NCBI GenBank assembly: GCA_900542575.1
Contig: UQOE01000010.1
Span: 1 to 64,000 of the forward strand
DNA length: 64,000 bases
Source: an uncultured Oscillospiraceae bacterium
GTDB lineage: Bacteria; Bacillota; Clostridia; Oscillospirales; Acutalibacteraceae
Direction of reading: 5' to 3'
Positions 25,616-34,424 of the stretch are shown here, piece after piece. Every line of letters starts with the position of its first letter. Position 1 is the stretch's first letter. The position numbers were made by a program, and so were the translations under genes. The notes under the pieces are model-generated. The model searched no databases, was not told the DNA's origin, and worked only from the letters and a program-made list of their open reading frames with translations.

Positions 25616-26806
25616 ATGGGAAAAGAAAAAGCCGCCGTCAAAGACCCGACCATCAAACGTTTCACTGGAATTGTCTTGGTCGGCATTGTCGGCATTCTCG
25701 TCAATATTGCCCTGGGCGTCATCAAAATTATCGTCGGCAATGCCGCAGACTCGGTCGCAGTCCGTTCTGACGCGGTCAACAATTTTGCCGACAGTATCTC
25801 TTCCCTGGTCACCATTATTACAATGGCCATTGTTGCGAAGGGTGCAACGCGCAAACATCCATTCGGTTTTGGGCGCGTGGAGTACTTCTCCAGTCTCATC
25901 ATCTCCGTCCTGGTACTGGTGACCGGCGGAGAGTTTCTGATCAACTCCATTAAAAAAATTGTGCATCCCGCGCACACCGATTACTCCATCGTTGCGCTGG
26001 TCATGCTCGGTGTGGCTATCGCCGCTAAAATTCTCCTTGGACTCTATACCAGAAACGCCGGAAAGAAATACGATTCGCCGAATCTGAAGGCCTCGGGCCA
26101 GGATGCCCTCTCGGACGCCATCATTACAGGCGTTACGCTCCTGGGCGCCCTCCTGAGCCGTTATGCCGGCCTCTGGAAGCTGGACGGATGGATCGGCGCA
26201 GTTGTCTCCATATTCGTTCTGAAAGGCGGTCTGGAGATCCTCATCGACGTATTGAATAAGCTGATGGGTGAGCGCCCCAGCGTTGAACTGGCAGAAAAAA
26301 TCCGCAGTGAAATTGATGCAGTGCCCGAAATTTTAGGCAGCTACGACCTGATTCTCCACAACTACGGGCCCAATATCTATATCGGCGACGTCAATGTGGA
26401 GCTGCCCGAGAACATGTCCATCCGAGATGCCTATGAAATCACGAAACCGCTGAATATCCGCATTCAGCAAAAATACGGTGTGTTCGTCTACTTTGGCTTC
26501 TACGCGGTCAATACGACGGAGCAGGATATCATGGACATGAACAAAAAAGTGAAAGAGATTCTCATGAAAGATCCTTCTGTCCTCCAGGTCCACGCTTTCT
26601 ATGTGGACAAGGATCAGAAATTTATGAGTTTTGATACCGTCCTGGACTTCAGCGTAAAGGAGCCGATCCGAAAAGAAGAGGAGCTCCGGAATAAGCTGCA
26701 GCCGCTCTTCCCGGACTACGAAATCCGCATGACGGCAGACCGGGACTTTACCCTGAATCGTCCGGAGGTCACGGGCGAGGCGGAAAAAGAGGCCGAGCGC
26801 AAATAA
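25616..26806 (+). CDS. Cation diffusion facilitator transporter, probably Mn/Fe type
   Basis: The 396-aa product is a CDF efflux protein: six membrane helices in residues 15-225, then a cytoplasmic ferredoxin-like domain and a C-terminal extension with MTADRDFT. The transport-site residues are SDAVNNFAD in helix 2 and GQDALSDAI in helix 5. Asp-x3-Asp in helix 5, instead of the His-x3-Asp of zinc carriers, points to Mn or Fe(II) export; HPFGFGRVEY has Phe where zinc CDFs often have His. ATG 25616 follows AGAGGAGGAA. TATAAT at 25564-25569 is a possible -10. Confidence 0.88.
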   Translation: MGKEKAAVKDPTIKRFTGIVLVGIVGILVNIALGVIKIIVGNAADSVAVRSDAVNNFADSISSLVTIITMAIVAKGATRKHPFGFGRVEYFSSLIISVLVLVTGGEFLINSIKKIVHPAHTDYSIVALVMLGVAIAAKILLGLYTRNAGKKYDSPNLKASGQDALSDAIITGVTLLGALLSRYAGLWKLDGWIGAVVSIFVLKGGLEILIDVLNKLMGERPSVELAEKIRSEIDAVPEILGSYDLILHNYGPNIYIGDVNVELPENMSIRDAYEITKPLNIRIQQKYGVFVYFGFYAVNTTEQDIMDMNKKVKEILMKDPSVLQVHAFYVDKDQKFMSFDTVLDFSVKEPIRKEEELRNKLQPLFPDYEIRMTADRDFTLNRPEVTGEAEKEAERK

Positions 26807-26828
26807 TTTAAGAAGGAGGCTGACCGCA

Positions 26829-27290
26829 ATGTTGAAAGTTGGCACAAAAGCACCGGAGTTTACCCTTCCGGACCAGAACGGGGAGATGCATTCGCTCTCC
26901 GACTACAGAGGGAAAAAAGTGGTTCTGTATTTCTATCCGCGGGACAATACCGCAGGCTGCACCAAACAGGCCTGTGCGTTCGGGGAGCTCCTGCCCCAGT
27001 TCACGGAGAAGGGGGCCGTAGTCCTCGGCGTCAGCAAGGACTCCGTCCGGTCCCATAAAAATTTCGAGACCAAATATGAGCTTCCGTTTACCCTGCTCTC
27101 CGACCCGGACCGCAGCGCGATCGAAGCCTATGACGTCTGGCACGAGAAAAAGATGTACGGGAAAGTCTCGTACGGCGTGGTACGTACTACTTATCTGATT
27201 GACGAGAACGGCATTATCGTAAAAGCGCAGGAGAAGGTAAAACCGGCTCAGAATCCGGCCGATATGCTGGCGGTACTGGACGAAGTATGA
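26829..27290 (+). CDS. bcp: Thiol peroxidase / peroxiredoxin, Bcp type
   Basis: The 153-aa peroxiredoxin has DNTAGCTKQAC, in which the first Cys is peroxidatic and the second, five residues on, resolving; this is the helix-2 arrangement of 2-Cys BCP/PrxQ enzymes. VLGVSKDSVRSHKNF and TTYLIDENG are also typical. It reduces hydroperoxides using thioredoxin. AAGAAGGAGG precedes the start, and the stop overlaps yaaA by four bases, grouping two peroxide-defence genes. Confidence 0.92.
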   Translation: MLKVGTKAPEFTLPDQNGEMHSLSDYRGKKVVLYFYPRDNTAGCTKQACAFGELLPQFTEKGAVVLGVSKDSVRSHKNFETKYELPFTLLSDPDRSAIEAYDVWHEKKMYGKVSYGVVRTTYLIDENGIIVKAQEKVKPAQNPADMLAVLDEV

Positions 27291-28030
27291 TTGTTCTGCT
27301 CTCGCCGGCCAAAAAGATGCGAGAAGATCTCGATACGCTGCCGCCCCGAAGTGTCTCGGATTTTCTGGACCGGACTCAGATTCTGCTGGATGCGCTGCGC
27401 AGCCTCTCTGCAGCACAGCAGAAGAAAGTCTGGAACTGCAATGACAAAATTGCGGACGTCAATCACAGGCGGATCGCGCGGATGAATCTGCTGGAGGCGG
27501 ATACGCCGGCGGTGTTTGCATTTCAGGGCATTCAGTATACGTATATGGCGCCCCAGGTCATGACGGGCTCGGCCCTGGATTATCTGCAGGACCATGTCCG
27601 CATTCTGTCCGGCTTTTACGGCTTACTCCGCCCCTTTGACGCCGTGACACCCTATCGTCTGGAAATGCAGGCGAAGGGTCTGCTGCCGGAGGGGCAGACC
27701 CTTTACCAGTTCTGGGGACGCTGCCTCTATGATGCGGCTGTGCGCGTCTCCAGCACATTTTTGAATCTTGCCTCGCAGGAATACAGCAAATGCATCCAGC
27801 CGTATCTGCGGCCCGGAGACCGCATGATTACCTGTATATTCGGAGAGGATGAGGGAGATGGCCGTGTGCGGCAGAAGGGGACCCAGTGCAAGATGGCGCG
27901 CGGTGACTGCGTGCGCTTTCTTGCGGAAAACGGCATCGAAAATCCGGAAGAGGTCCGCAGCTATGCAGGTCTCGGCTACCGGTTCTGTCCGGAGCGCTCG
28001 GACGATACGACCTATACGTTTCTCAAATAA
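27287..28030 (+). CDS. yaaA: Peroxide stress protein YaaA
   Basis: The 247-aa protein opens MIVLLSPAKKMR, the family hallmark, and contains FQGIQYTYMAPQVM and FYGLLRPFDAVTPYRLEM. In E. coli YaaA limits free iron and DNA damage during hydrogen peroxide stress; the fold binds DNA. The ATGA overlap with bcp indicates translational coupling and supports a shared peroxide-defence role. Confidence 0.93.
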   Translation: MIVLLSPAKKMREDLDTLPPRSVSDFLDRTQILLDALRSLSAAQQKKVWNCNDKIADVNHRRIARMNLLEADTPAVFAFQGIQYTYMAPQVMTGSALDYLQDHVRILSGFYGLLRPFDAVTPYRLEMQAKGLLPEGQTLYQFWGRCLYDAAVRVSSTFLNLASQEYSKCIQPYLRPGDRMITCIFGEDEGDGRVRQKGTQCKMARGDCVRFLAENGIENPEEVRSYAGLGYRFCPERSDDTTYTFLK

Positions 28031-28051
28031 GATCCCGGATCATAGAATAAC

Positions 28052-28093
28052 AAAGACCGACCGTCAGCCTGATACGCTGACGGTCGGTCTTTT
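28052..28093. terminator. Bidirectional terminator between yaaA and the CHAP gene
   Basis: AAAGACCGACCGTCAGC pairs perfectly with GCTGACGGTCGGTCTTT over an eight-base loop. T-runs occur on both strands, fitting the convergent genes. Confidence 0.85.
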
Positions 28094-28109
28094 AGGTTCT
28101 TATTTAAGA

Positions 28110-28901
28110 TCAGGCTTTTTTGAGCCACTGCATGGCGATCCATCCTGTGGTTCCGCCATAGGAGACTTTACCCCAGCCGTTCTGAATGTCAGAGACATAG
28201 ACTTTGGTGTTGGCCGGAATCTGTCCGATGACGCCGTTGCCGGTGCCGGGACCGGAGCGGAGATTCAGGTTATGGCCGTTGGTGTCGGTGGTGTAATTTC
28301 CGGTCGTATCTTTGCTCGTGTCGCGGTTGCCGCTGTTGAAGTGGCTGAGCACTTCGGAGGCGATGGCTTCGCCCGCATTGTCGAGGATGTAGATATAACC
28401 GTAAAATGTGCCGGCATAAGAGGACTCGCTTCCGTAGGTGAGCTTATGCGTGTCGAAGTAGCGGCCGCTGTAGTGGGATTCCGAGATGGTGATGCTGCTG
28501 CCGTTTATCTGTTCCACGACTGCAACGTGACGGCCCCAGCAGGCGATGGCGCCCAGACGCGGCGCTCTGCCGTACGGATACGCATGGGAACTCTTGTTTT
28601 TGCTGTACCATTTGCCGGCATTGGCGATAGGAAGATTCGGCTTATGGCCGAGAATTTCATAGGCACGGCCCCAGGCGTAGCAGGTGCAGTTCGGCATGCC
28701 ATAGCCGTCTTTATAGTACTGGTTTCCAGTGGTGTAGTGATAATCATTATAAGGGGCGCTCAGACGCGGTGTATAAGCGAAAACCCGGTGGGTTGTGAGA
28801 GGAATTGCCATGCACAGGAGACAGGCGAGCGCCAAAATGGAAGATAAGATTCTATGGGTAACGTTTGTGTGTGTAACAGATGAAGTTTCGGTTCTATTCA
28901 T
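28110..28901 (-). CDS. Secreted CHAP-domain cell-wall hydrolase with C-terminal SH3 domain
   Basis: The 263-aa product has a signal peptide (hydrophobic core at about residues 18-36, cleavage near VFA-YTP). The CHAP domain follows with catalytic Cys in GMPNCTCYAWGRA and His in WGRHVAVVEQ. A bacterial SH3 domain (SH3_3) comes at about residues 208-263 (HNLNLRSGPGTGNGVIGQIP; GWGKVSYGGTTGWI), which usually binds wall peptides. CHAP enzymes cut peptidoglycan stem peptides or cross-links. A shorter paralogue without the SH3 domain lies at 51821. Upstream lies a WalR-like box. Ribosome binding site is weak (TTAGGGA). Confidence 0.87.
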   Translation of the reverse strand: MNRTETSSVTHTNVTHRILSSILALACLLCMAIPLTTHRVFAYTPRLSAPYNDYHYTTGNQYYKDGYGMPNCTCYAWGRAYEILGHKPNLPIANAGKWYSKNKSSHAYPYGRAPRLGAIACWGRHVAVVEQINGSSITISESHYSGRYFDTHKLTYGSESSYAGTFYGYIYILDNAGEAIASEVLSHFNSGNRDTSKDTTGNYTTDTNGHNLNLRSGPGTGNGVIGQIPANTKVYVSDIQNGWGKVSYGGTTGWIAMQWLKKA

Positions 28902-28925
28902 ATATATATATCCCTAATTAAGCAA

Positions 28926-28964
28926 AGTATAGTCTGACAGGTAAATAGTTACAAAATGGTTACA
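28926..28964 (-). promoter_or_regulatory. Promoter with WalR-like box upstream of the CHAP-SH3 gene
   Basis: On the minus strand, TGTAAC-CATTT-TGTAAC (28948-28964) matches the WalR/YycF consensus TGTWAH-N5-TGTWAH exactly. The second repeat overlaps the -35 TTGTAA (28949-28954), which is 17 bases from TATACT (28926-28931). This placement is typical of activation. WalR being present in this genome is assumed. Confidence 0.6.
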
Positions 28965-29035
28965 ACCTATCTTCTATACTCTACAACATTTTTCACAGTT
29001 TGAAAAGGGGAAAATCCCGGAACAGGGTCGTATCT

Positions 29036-29863
29036 TTACAAATTCCGGTAAATGTCGCCTTTTTTGATGCCGCTTTCTTTGGCTGCCAGTTTGGCCGCAG
29101 CGCTTGCAGCCATGCCGTTTTCCATGAAATAACGGGCCCGCTCCACAGCATCTTCGAGGGTCGGCTTTTGTTTCTCATCTGGACCGCCCTCCAGGACAAG
29201 AACCAGTTCTCCGCGGAGATTGTTTTTGGGATATCTCTCGACGGCCTCGGCCAGAGAGAGGCGGATGATATCCTCGTGGACCTTTGTGAGTTCTCTCAGA
29301 ATGGTCATCTGCCGGTCACCGAGGGCCGCATAGAGGTCCTGCAGTGTTGCAGAGAGTTTGTGGGGTGCCTCATAGAGGACAACAGTACAGGTCTGCTTCT
29401 TTATGAAATCCAGCTGTTCCCGCCTCTTCTTTTTTTCCACTGCAAGGAAGCCCACGAAGGTGAAGCGGGTGGAGTCCATTCCGGACAGGGCAACGGCTGT
29501 GGCAAATGCGGTGGGGCCTGGAACGGAGACAACCGGGAGACCGGCGCGCAGACAGCGGTCGACCAGGTCCTGTCCCGGGTCAGAGATGGCCGGCATGCCG
29601 GCGTCCGTCACGAGGGCGCAGCTCTCGCCGTTCTGGATGCGGGCTACTATCTCGGGGCCGCGCTCCATCTTGTTATGTTCGTAATAGGAAATCATAGGGG
29701 TGTGGATATCAAAATGGGTCAGCAGTTTACGGGTGACCCGTGTGTCCTCCGCGGCAATGAAGTCGGCATCGGTCAGAGTCTCGACGGCGCGGGGGGAGAA
29801 ATCACGCAGATTTCCGATTGGCGTTCCCACCACATAGAGGACGCCGATTTTAAGCTTTGCCAT
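29036..29863 (-). CDS. rsmI: 16S rRNA (cytidine1402-2'-O)-methyltransferase
   Basis: The 275-aa SAM-dependent enzyme methylates the ribose of C1402 in the decoding centre. LYVVGTPIGNLRDFSPRA, AAEDTRVTRKLL, VTDAGMPAISDPG and VPGPTAFATAVALSG are the tetrapyrrole-methylase-fold signatures of RsmI. The C-terminal helical part (SGIKKGDIYRNL) is normal. ATG 29863 follows AAGGAGAA; it overlaps the upstream methyltransferase gene by 14 bases. Confidence 0.94.
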   Translation of the reverse strand: MAKLKIGVLYVVGTPIGNLRDFSPRAVETLTDADFIAAEDTRVTRKLLTHFDIHTPMISYYEHNKMERGPEIVARIQNGESCALVTDAGMPAISDPGQDLVDRCLRAGLPVVSVPGPTAFATAVALSGMDSTRFTFVGFLAVEKKKRREQLDFIKKQTCTVVLYEAPHKLSATLQDLYAALGDRQMTILRELTKVHEDIIRLSLAEAVERYPKNNLRGELVLVLEGGPDEKQKPTLEDAVERARYFMENGMAASAAAKLAAKESGIKKGDIYRNL

Positions 29864-30593
29864 GGGAGTTCTCCTTTCTGTAGCAGCCAAGGACCCGGAG
29901 CAGTTCGTCCGAGTCGCCGCCTGATTCGTTCTGAATATAGAAGGGCGGCAGGACATCGAGAAACGGTTTTCCATATAGACGGCCTTCCAGCAGAAAGAGC
30001 CAGGGCCGGGTCTCCGGGCGTTTCTGGACAAAGCGCAGGCGTTTGGGCTCCAGCCCCGCTCCGCGCATGGCGACGATAACGTCGGCCAGACGTTCCGGCC
30101 GGTTGCAGAGACAGAACCGGCCGCCGTAGGTCAGCAGCTTTGCAGCAGCTGCCATGATGTCCTCAAGCTTACATTCTGTCTCATGGCGTGCAATCTGGTC
30201 GGAGGCGGCACGGGAGAGAATGCCGGCAGCGATGCGCTTGTATGGGGGATTCATAGTGACCACGCGAAATGTGCCGAAAGGGAGCTCAGGGGGAAGCTCC
30301 CGCAGGTCCCCCTGCAGTGCGTGCACGGAGGTGGGATTGCCATTGATTTCCAGGGAGCGGGAGAACTGCTCAATGGCGGAGGTCTGCAGGTCCAGACCGT
30401 ACAGATCCTCTGTCACGCCGTTTCGGTACCAGAGCATAGGGATAATACCGCAGCCGGTTCCGAGGTCGATACAGCGGTCGCGCCGGTGAGGGGCGGCGAA
30501 ATCGGCCAGAAGCAGTGCGTCTGTGCCGAAACCGTGTTCCTCTGAGATGTACAGAGATACATCGTTTCCAAGATCTTCCAGAGACCACGCCAT
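29850..30593 (-). CDS. tRNA1(Val) (adenine37-N6)-methyltransferase-like protein
   Basis: The 247-aa Rossmann methyltransferase has CIDLGTGCGIIPML as the SAM loop and MNPPYKR, the NPPY motif of N6-adenine methylases. Preceding ISEEHGFGTDALLLADF matches the TrmN6/YfiC family, which modifies A37 of valine tRNA in E. coli. It is paired with rsmI by overlap, a common arrangement in Bacillota. ATG 30593 follows AAAGGAGAATC. The exact tRNA target is not proven. Confidence 0.85.
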   Translation of the reverse strand: MAWSLEDLGNDVSLYISEEHGFGTDALLLADFAAPHRRDRCIDLGTGCGIIPMLWYRNGVTEDLYGLDLQTSAIEQFSRSLEINGNPTSVHALQGDLRELPPELPFGTFRVVTMNPPYKRIAAGILSRAASDQIARHETECKLEDIMAAAAKLLTYGGRFCLCNRPERLADVIVAMRGAGLEPKRLRFVQKRPETRPWLFLLEGRLYGKPFLDVLPPFYIQNESGGDSDELLRVLGCYRKENSHGKA

Positions 30594-30620
30594 TTTGATT
30601 CTCCTTTCTGCCGGGTACAT

Positions 30621-30658
30621 AGAAAAACACCCGAATGGGGTGCCATCCGGGTGTTTTG
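30621..30658 (-). terminator. Intrinsic terminator after the ferredoxin gene
   Basis: Read on the minus strand, AACACCCGGATGG pairs with CCATTCGGGTGTT over a short loop and is followed by TTTCTATG. It isolates the ferredoxin gene from the methyltransferase pair. Confidence 0.7.
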
Positions 30659-30669
30659 TTCGCTTTGTC

Positions 30670-30843
30670 TTAGTCGTCCAGAACGATGGCGTCGTTCGGG
30701 CAGGTGTCAGCGCAAGCGCCGCACTCGATGCAGGCATCTGCGTCGATGGTGTATTTGTCAGCACCTTCGGAGATTGCCTCTACCGGACATCCGTCCATGC
30801 AGGAACCGCAAGCGATGCAGTCGTCAGTAATTTTGTAAGCCAT
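30670..30843 (-). CDS. 2[4Fe-4S] clostridial-type ferredoxin
   Basis: The 57-aa protein starts MAYKITDDCIACGSC and has two C-x2-C-x2-C-x3-C-P sites (CIACGSCMDGCP and CIECGACADTCP), each binding one [4Fe-4S] cluster; the length and acidic character match clostridial ferredoxins. GGGAGG precedes the start. It has its own promoter and terminator. It may donate electrons to the dehydratase activator or other ferredoxin-dependent enzymes of the cell; that link is inferred. Confidence 0.95.
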   Translation of the reverse strand: MAYKITDDCIACGSCMDGCPVEAISEGADKYTIDADACIECGACADTCPNDAIVLDD

Positions 30844-30876
30844 AGTGTTACCTCCCTAAAAAGCTTTGTTACAATC

Positions 30877-30904
30877 ATTATAACGAACCCGCCGCACTTT
30901 GCAA
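30877..30904 (-). promoter_or_regulatory. Ferredoxin promoter
   Basis: On the minus strand TTGCAA (30899-30904) and TATAAT (30877-30882) are 16 bases apart, close to consensus. Confidence 0.65.
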
Positions 30905-30925
30905 GGCTTTTTCTGTGAAAACTGA

Positions 30926-32167
30926 TTACAACTGTGCAAGTGCGTAGTCATCTAAAATGGCCTGTGCGACGTGCTGCGGCGTGCTGTCGTTGACAATGAC
31001 AGCGTCAGAAAAACGGGCGTAGAGACTTTCCCGCTCCTGGTACATCTTCTCAAGCGCCGCGCGGTCCCGGGACAGCGGCCGCCCGTCCATGGGAAGTGCG
31101 TCCAGGCTGCGCTGCAGCCAGTAGATTCGGCCGTTCTGGTGGAGCGGCAGATAGTTTTCCTCCCGCAGGACAGCACCGCCGCCCATGGAGAGGATCTGTC
31201 CGCTCTTTGCGCCGAAGCGGGCAATCTGCTCTGATTCAAGATCCCGGAACGCCGGCTCGCCTTTTTCCGCAAAGAGGGAAGGGATGGACATACCGGCAGC
31301 CTTCTCGATTTCTGCGTCGAGATCGACAACGGGTTTGCCGGTCCTGGCACCGAGCTCCGCTGCAATGGTGGTCTTGCCGCTCCCGGGCATGCCGATCAGA
31401 ATAATATTTTCTTCCTGGACCCGCAGATCGTGGACGATGGAGGCGACGGTCCCGTCCGGGACTTCCGTATTAAAAAAGATGCAGTGCGACTTCACTGCCT
31501 GGGCCACCAGCATGGTCAGTCCGCCTGCGCAGGGTATGCCGCGCTCTTCGGCCTGGAGCAGGAGGCCGGTACGGGCCGGGTTGTAGATGACGTCCAGCAC
31601 GCCGCGGAGACGTGGAAATCCGTCCAGTGAGAGCGGAGACTGCAGCACATTTGGATACATTCCGACCGGAGTTGTGTTGACAATGACATCGGCATCTGCG
31701 TGCCGGTCCAGATTCTGATAATTGTTTTCACCGGTGCGGGAGATGGAGATGATATCGGCTGCACCCATATCTTCCAGTCCGGCGATGACCGCACGGGAAG
31801 CACCTCCCGTGCCCAGCACCAGGACTTTTGCACCTTTTAAGGAGATGCCGGCCGAATGGGTCATGGTTATGAATCCAGGCTTGTCCGTATTGTAAGCCTG
31901 GAGTTTCCCGTTCCGCCGCACCAGAGTGTTGGCGGCGCCGATTCGCCGGACGGAGTCGGAGACCGAATCGCAGAATGGGAGGACGTCCTTTTTGTAGGGA
32001 ATGGTGACATTCAGACCGCCGATATCCGGGCGGGCGAGAAAGGCCGGGAGCTCCTCCGGCTCCAGCTCAATGAGCCGATAGGCGGTGTCGCCGAGGGCGG
32101 CGTGGATGGCAGGGGAGTAGCTGTGGCCCAGTGTTCGGCCAAGCAGCCCATAGACAGGATCAGACAC
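30926..32167 (-). CDS. aroE-aroK: Bifunctional shikimate dehydrogenase / shikimate kinase
   Basis: One 413-aa frame joins two consecutive shikimate steps. Residues 1-250 are AroE: LGHSYSPAIHAAL (substrate serines), NVTIPYKKDV (catalytic Lys), YNTDKPGF (catalytic Asp) and VLGTGGASRAV for NADP. From about residue 253 the AroK part follows with the P-loop GMPGSGKTT (259-267), DLDAEIE and GGGAVLREE. The start is GTG 32167, seven bases after AGAAGG. It is the last gene of the aromatic operon. The fusion could channel shikimate; no frameshift or linker problem is seen. Confidence 0.92.
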   Translation of the reverse strand: MSDPVYGLLGRTLGHSYSPAIHAALGDTAYRLIELEPEELPAFLARPDIGGLNVTIPYKKDVLPFCDSVSDSVRRIGAANTLVRRNGKLQAYNTDKPGFITMTHSAGISLKGAKVLVLGTGGASRAVIAGLEDMGAADIISISRTGENNYQNLDRHADADVIVNTTPVGMYPNVLQSPLSLDGFPRLRGVLDVIYNPARTGLLLQAEERGIPCAGGLTMLVAQAVKSHCIFFNTEVPDGTVASIVHDLRVQEENIILIGMPGSGKTTIAAELGARTGKPVVDLDAEIEKAAGMSIPSLFAEKGEPAFRDLESEQIARFGAKSGQILSMGGGAVLREENYLPLHQNGRIYWLQRSLDALPMDGRPLSRDRAALEKMYQERESLYARFSDAVIVNDSTPQHVAQAILDDYALAQL

Positions 32168-32183
32168 GAAACAGCCTTCTTTC

Positions 32184-33326
32184 TCAGTGAATTTCGGGGT
32201 AATTGCCGAGGTACTTGAAGATGTCGCAGTTTTTGTTGAGGTAGTCAAGCAGATGCAGGACGCCGTCGTCCCAGACAGAAGCCGTGAAATCAATATAGAA
32301 CATGAATTCAAAGTCGCTTCCGGTGATGGGAACGGATTCCAGCTTGGTGATGTTGATGCCGAGTGCTTCGAACTGCGAGAGAATCTGGTACAGAGCGCCG
32401 GGCCGGTGGGGCGTGGTCAGATAAATGCTGATGCGGTTGGCGCCGGGATAGACCACTGGAGCTTTTTTCAGAGCAACAAATCGGGTGTAGTTATTGGCGC
32501 TGTCCATAATATTACTGCGCACTGTCCGGAGCCCGTAGAGCTCTCCGGAGTCGTGGGAGGAGATGGAGGCGACGTCGTTTCTTCCGCTCTCGGCCACCAT
32601 CTTGGCGGCGAGGGCCGTGTTGGCCACCGGAATGATTTTGACTTTGCTGCCGAGCGACTTCAGGAAGCTGTCGCACTGGCCGATGGCCTGCTCATGCGAA
32701 TAGATTTCCCGGATGTCCGAGAGCTGCGTCCCGGGCTTTGCCAGCAGTTCATGCTGGACATTGACCTTGGTCGCCCGTGTGATATACACATTGTGGGTTT
32801 GGAACTGTGAGAAAACCTCGCGGACGGAACCATAGGAGCTGTTCTCAATGGGTACGATTCCGAAGTCGCAGAGCCCGTTCTCTACGGCGTCGAAGACAGC
32901 GCCGAAGGACTTGAAGAACAGAAGGCTGCCTCGGTCAAACAGGCGGTCTGCCGCTTTCTGGCCATAGGCGCCCTCTACGCCCTGAACAGCAATGCGGCCC
33001 GCATGGGGGTACAGTGCATCGGCAGGGAGACGGGATGCCTTGATGGCAGTGATGAGTTCGGAATCTTTCGGGTCCAGTGAAGCCTGATAGGCGCGGCTGA
33101 TTTCCATAATGTTGGAGAAGAAGCGGTGGGTGTAGAGCTCCATGTCGCCGCTCTTTTCTGCCACCTCTGCCAGCACTTCGCGCTCTCTTGCGCGGTTCAG
33201 AATGGGAATGCTGTGTTCCGCCTTATAGGCGGCGATATCTTTCGAGATGTCCATGCGCTCCAGGAAGAGCTTCAGCATCTCGTCGTCAATTTCATCGATA
33301 CGTTTGCGGTTTTCCGATAAATCCAT
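32184..33326 (-). CDS. pheA: Bifunctional chorismate mutase / prephenate dehydratase (P-protein)
   Basis: The 380-aa enzyme makes phenylpyruvate from chorismate. Residues 1-85 are an AroQ chorismate mutase (LSENRKRIDEIDDEMLKLFLERM). The prephenate dehydratase domain (about 108-285) has VQGVEGAYGQKAA, VPIENSSYGSV and the TRF motif in NNYTRFVAL. The C-terminal ACT domain (about 297-375) has GALYQILSQF and the ESVPITGSDFEF block linked to Phe feedback inhibition. It sits 16 bases before aroE-aroK. Confidence 0.94.
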   Translation of the reverse strand: MDLSENRKRIDEIDDEMLKLFLERMDISKDIAAYKAEHSIPILNRAREREVLAEVAEKSGDMELYTHRFFSNIMEISRAYQASLDPKDSELITAIKASRLPADALYPHAGRIAVQGVEGAYGQKAADRLFDRGSLLFFKSFGAVFDAVENGLCDFGIVPIENSSYGSVREVFSQFQTHNVYITRATKVNVQHELLAKPGTQLSDIREIYSHEQAIGQCDSFLKSLGSKVKIIPVANTALAAKMVAESGRNDVASISSHDSGELYGLRTVRSNIMDSANNYTRFVALKKAPVVYPGANRISIYLTTPHRPGALYQILSQFEALGINITKLESVPITGSDFEFMFYIDFTASVWDDGVLHLLDYLNKNCDIFKYLGNYPEIH

Positions 33327-33338
33327 GGGGACCTCCTC

Positions 33339-34424
33339 TTAAAGCTGGTGGGCGCCGATCAGGAGATCGGTGACCACAGTGGCGGCGACGGCCTCAGCCA
33401 CCGGGACGGCGCGAACGGCAATACAGGGGTCATGGCGGCCCTTGATAACCAGTTCCGTCTCCTCCATGGTCTCCAGATTGACGGTACGCTGTTTCTGGCT
33501 GATGGAGGCGGTGGGCTTTACGGCGAGACGGAAGACAATGGGCATGCCGTTGCTGATGCCGCCGTTGATACCGCCGGCGTGGTTGGTCTCGGTGGCAATC
33601 TTACCGTCTTTCAGGATAAACGGGTCATTATTTTCGGAACCGTGAGATGCGGCGCCGGCAAAGCCGCTGCCGAATTCCAGCCCCTTGACGGCGGGGATGC
33701 CGAACAGAGCTTTTGCCAGCTGATTTTCCACGCCGTCGAACATCGGGTCGCCGATGCCGGCGGGGAAACCGATTACGGCGCACTCAATGATGCCTCCGCA
33801 GGAGTCCAGATTTTTGGAAGCTGCGACAATTGCTTCTTCCATTTTGCGTCCGGCCGAATCGCGGATCGTGGCAGGATTCCGCGCCGCGATTTCGTCGAAG
33901 AGCTCCGGCGTCGGATAGAGCGGAAATCGGTCATCCTGAATGTCACTTACCTGCTGCAGATGAGCACCTACGTAGATGCCGCGCCGAGCGAGGATCTGTT
34001 TGCAGATACCGCCGGCGACGCAGAGAGGTGCCGTCAGACGGCCGGAAAAATGCCCGCCGCCGCGCATATCGCGTGACTCGCCGTAGCGGAGATATGCCGT
34101 GTAATCCGCATGGCTGGGACGGGGATTCGTGCGCAGATTGTTGTAGTCGTGAGAGTGCTGATCTGCATTTTGAATGACTGCACAGATGGGAAAACCGCAG
34201 GTGGTGTCATCCACGATTCCGGAGAGAAACGTAGGAACATCGGTCTCTTTGCGGCGGGTCGTCATGGCCCCCTGTCCGGGCTTCCGGCGGTCCAGAAACC
34301 GCTGGAGCTCTTCCATATCAATGGCTTCGCCGGACGGCAGGCCGTCAATTTCAACGCCGATGGCTTTGCCGTGGGACTGTCCGAAGACGGCTACGGAAAG
34401 ATTTTCTCCGAATTTAGATGACAT
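33339..34424 (-). CDS. aroC: Chorismate synthase
   Basis: The 361-aa FMN-dependent enzyme converts EPSP to chorismate. FGQSHGKAIGVEIDGLP, the RKPGQGAMTTRRKETD segment, HPSHADYTAYLRYG, RDMRGGGHFSGR and RHDPCIAVRAVPVAEA are family signatures. ATG 34424 overlaps the 3' end of aroA by 11 bases. A long upstream in-frame extension lacks family similarity. Confidence 0.95.
   Translation of the reverse strand: MSSKFGENLSVAVFGQSHGKAIGVEIDGLPSGEAIDMEELQRFLDRRKPGQGAMTTRRKETDVPTFLSGIVDDTTCGFPICAVIQNADQHSHDYNNLRTNPRPSHADYTAYLRYGESRDMRGGGHFSGRLTAPLCVAGGICKQILARRGIYVGAHLQQVSDIQDDRFPLYPTPELFDEIAARNPATIRDSAGRKMEEAIVAASKNLDSCGGIIECAVIGFPAGIGDPMFDGVENQLAKALFGIPAVKGLEFGSGFAGAASHGSENNDPFILKDGKIATETNHAGGINGGISNGMPIVFRLAVKPTASISQKQRTVNLETMEETELVIKGRHDPCIAVRAVPVAEAVAATVVTDLLIGAHQL

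Noticed and set aside
29864..30031. N-terminal extension of rsmI to 30031
   Set aside because: It overlaps the upstream methyltransferase and lacks conservation; ATG 29863 has a proper ribosome binding site.
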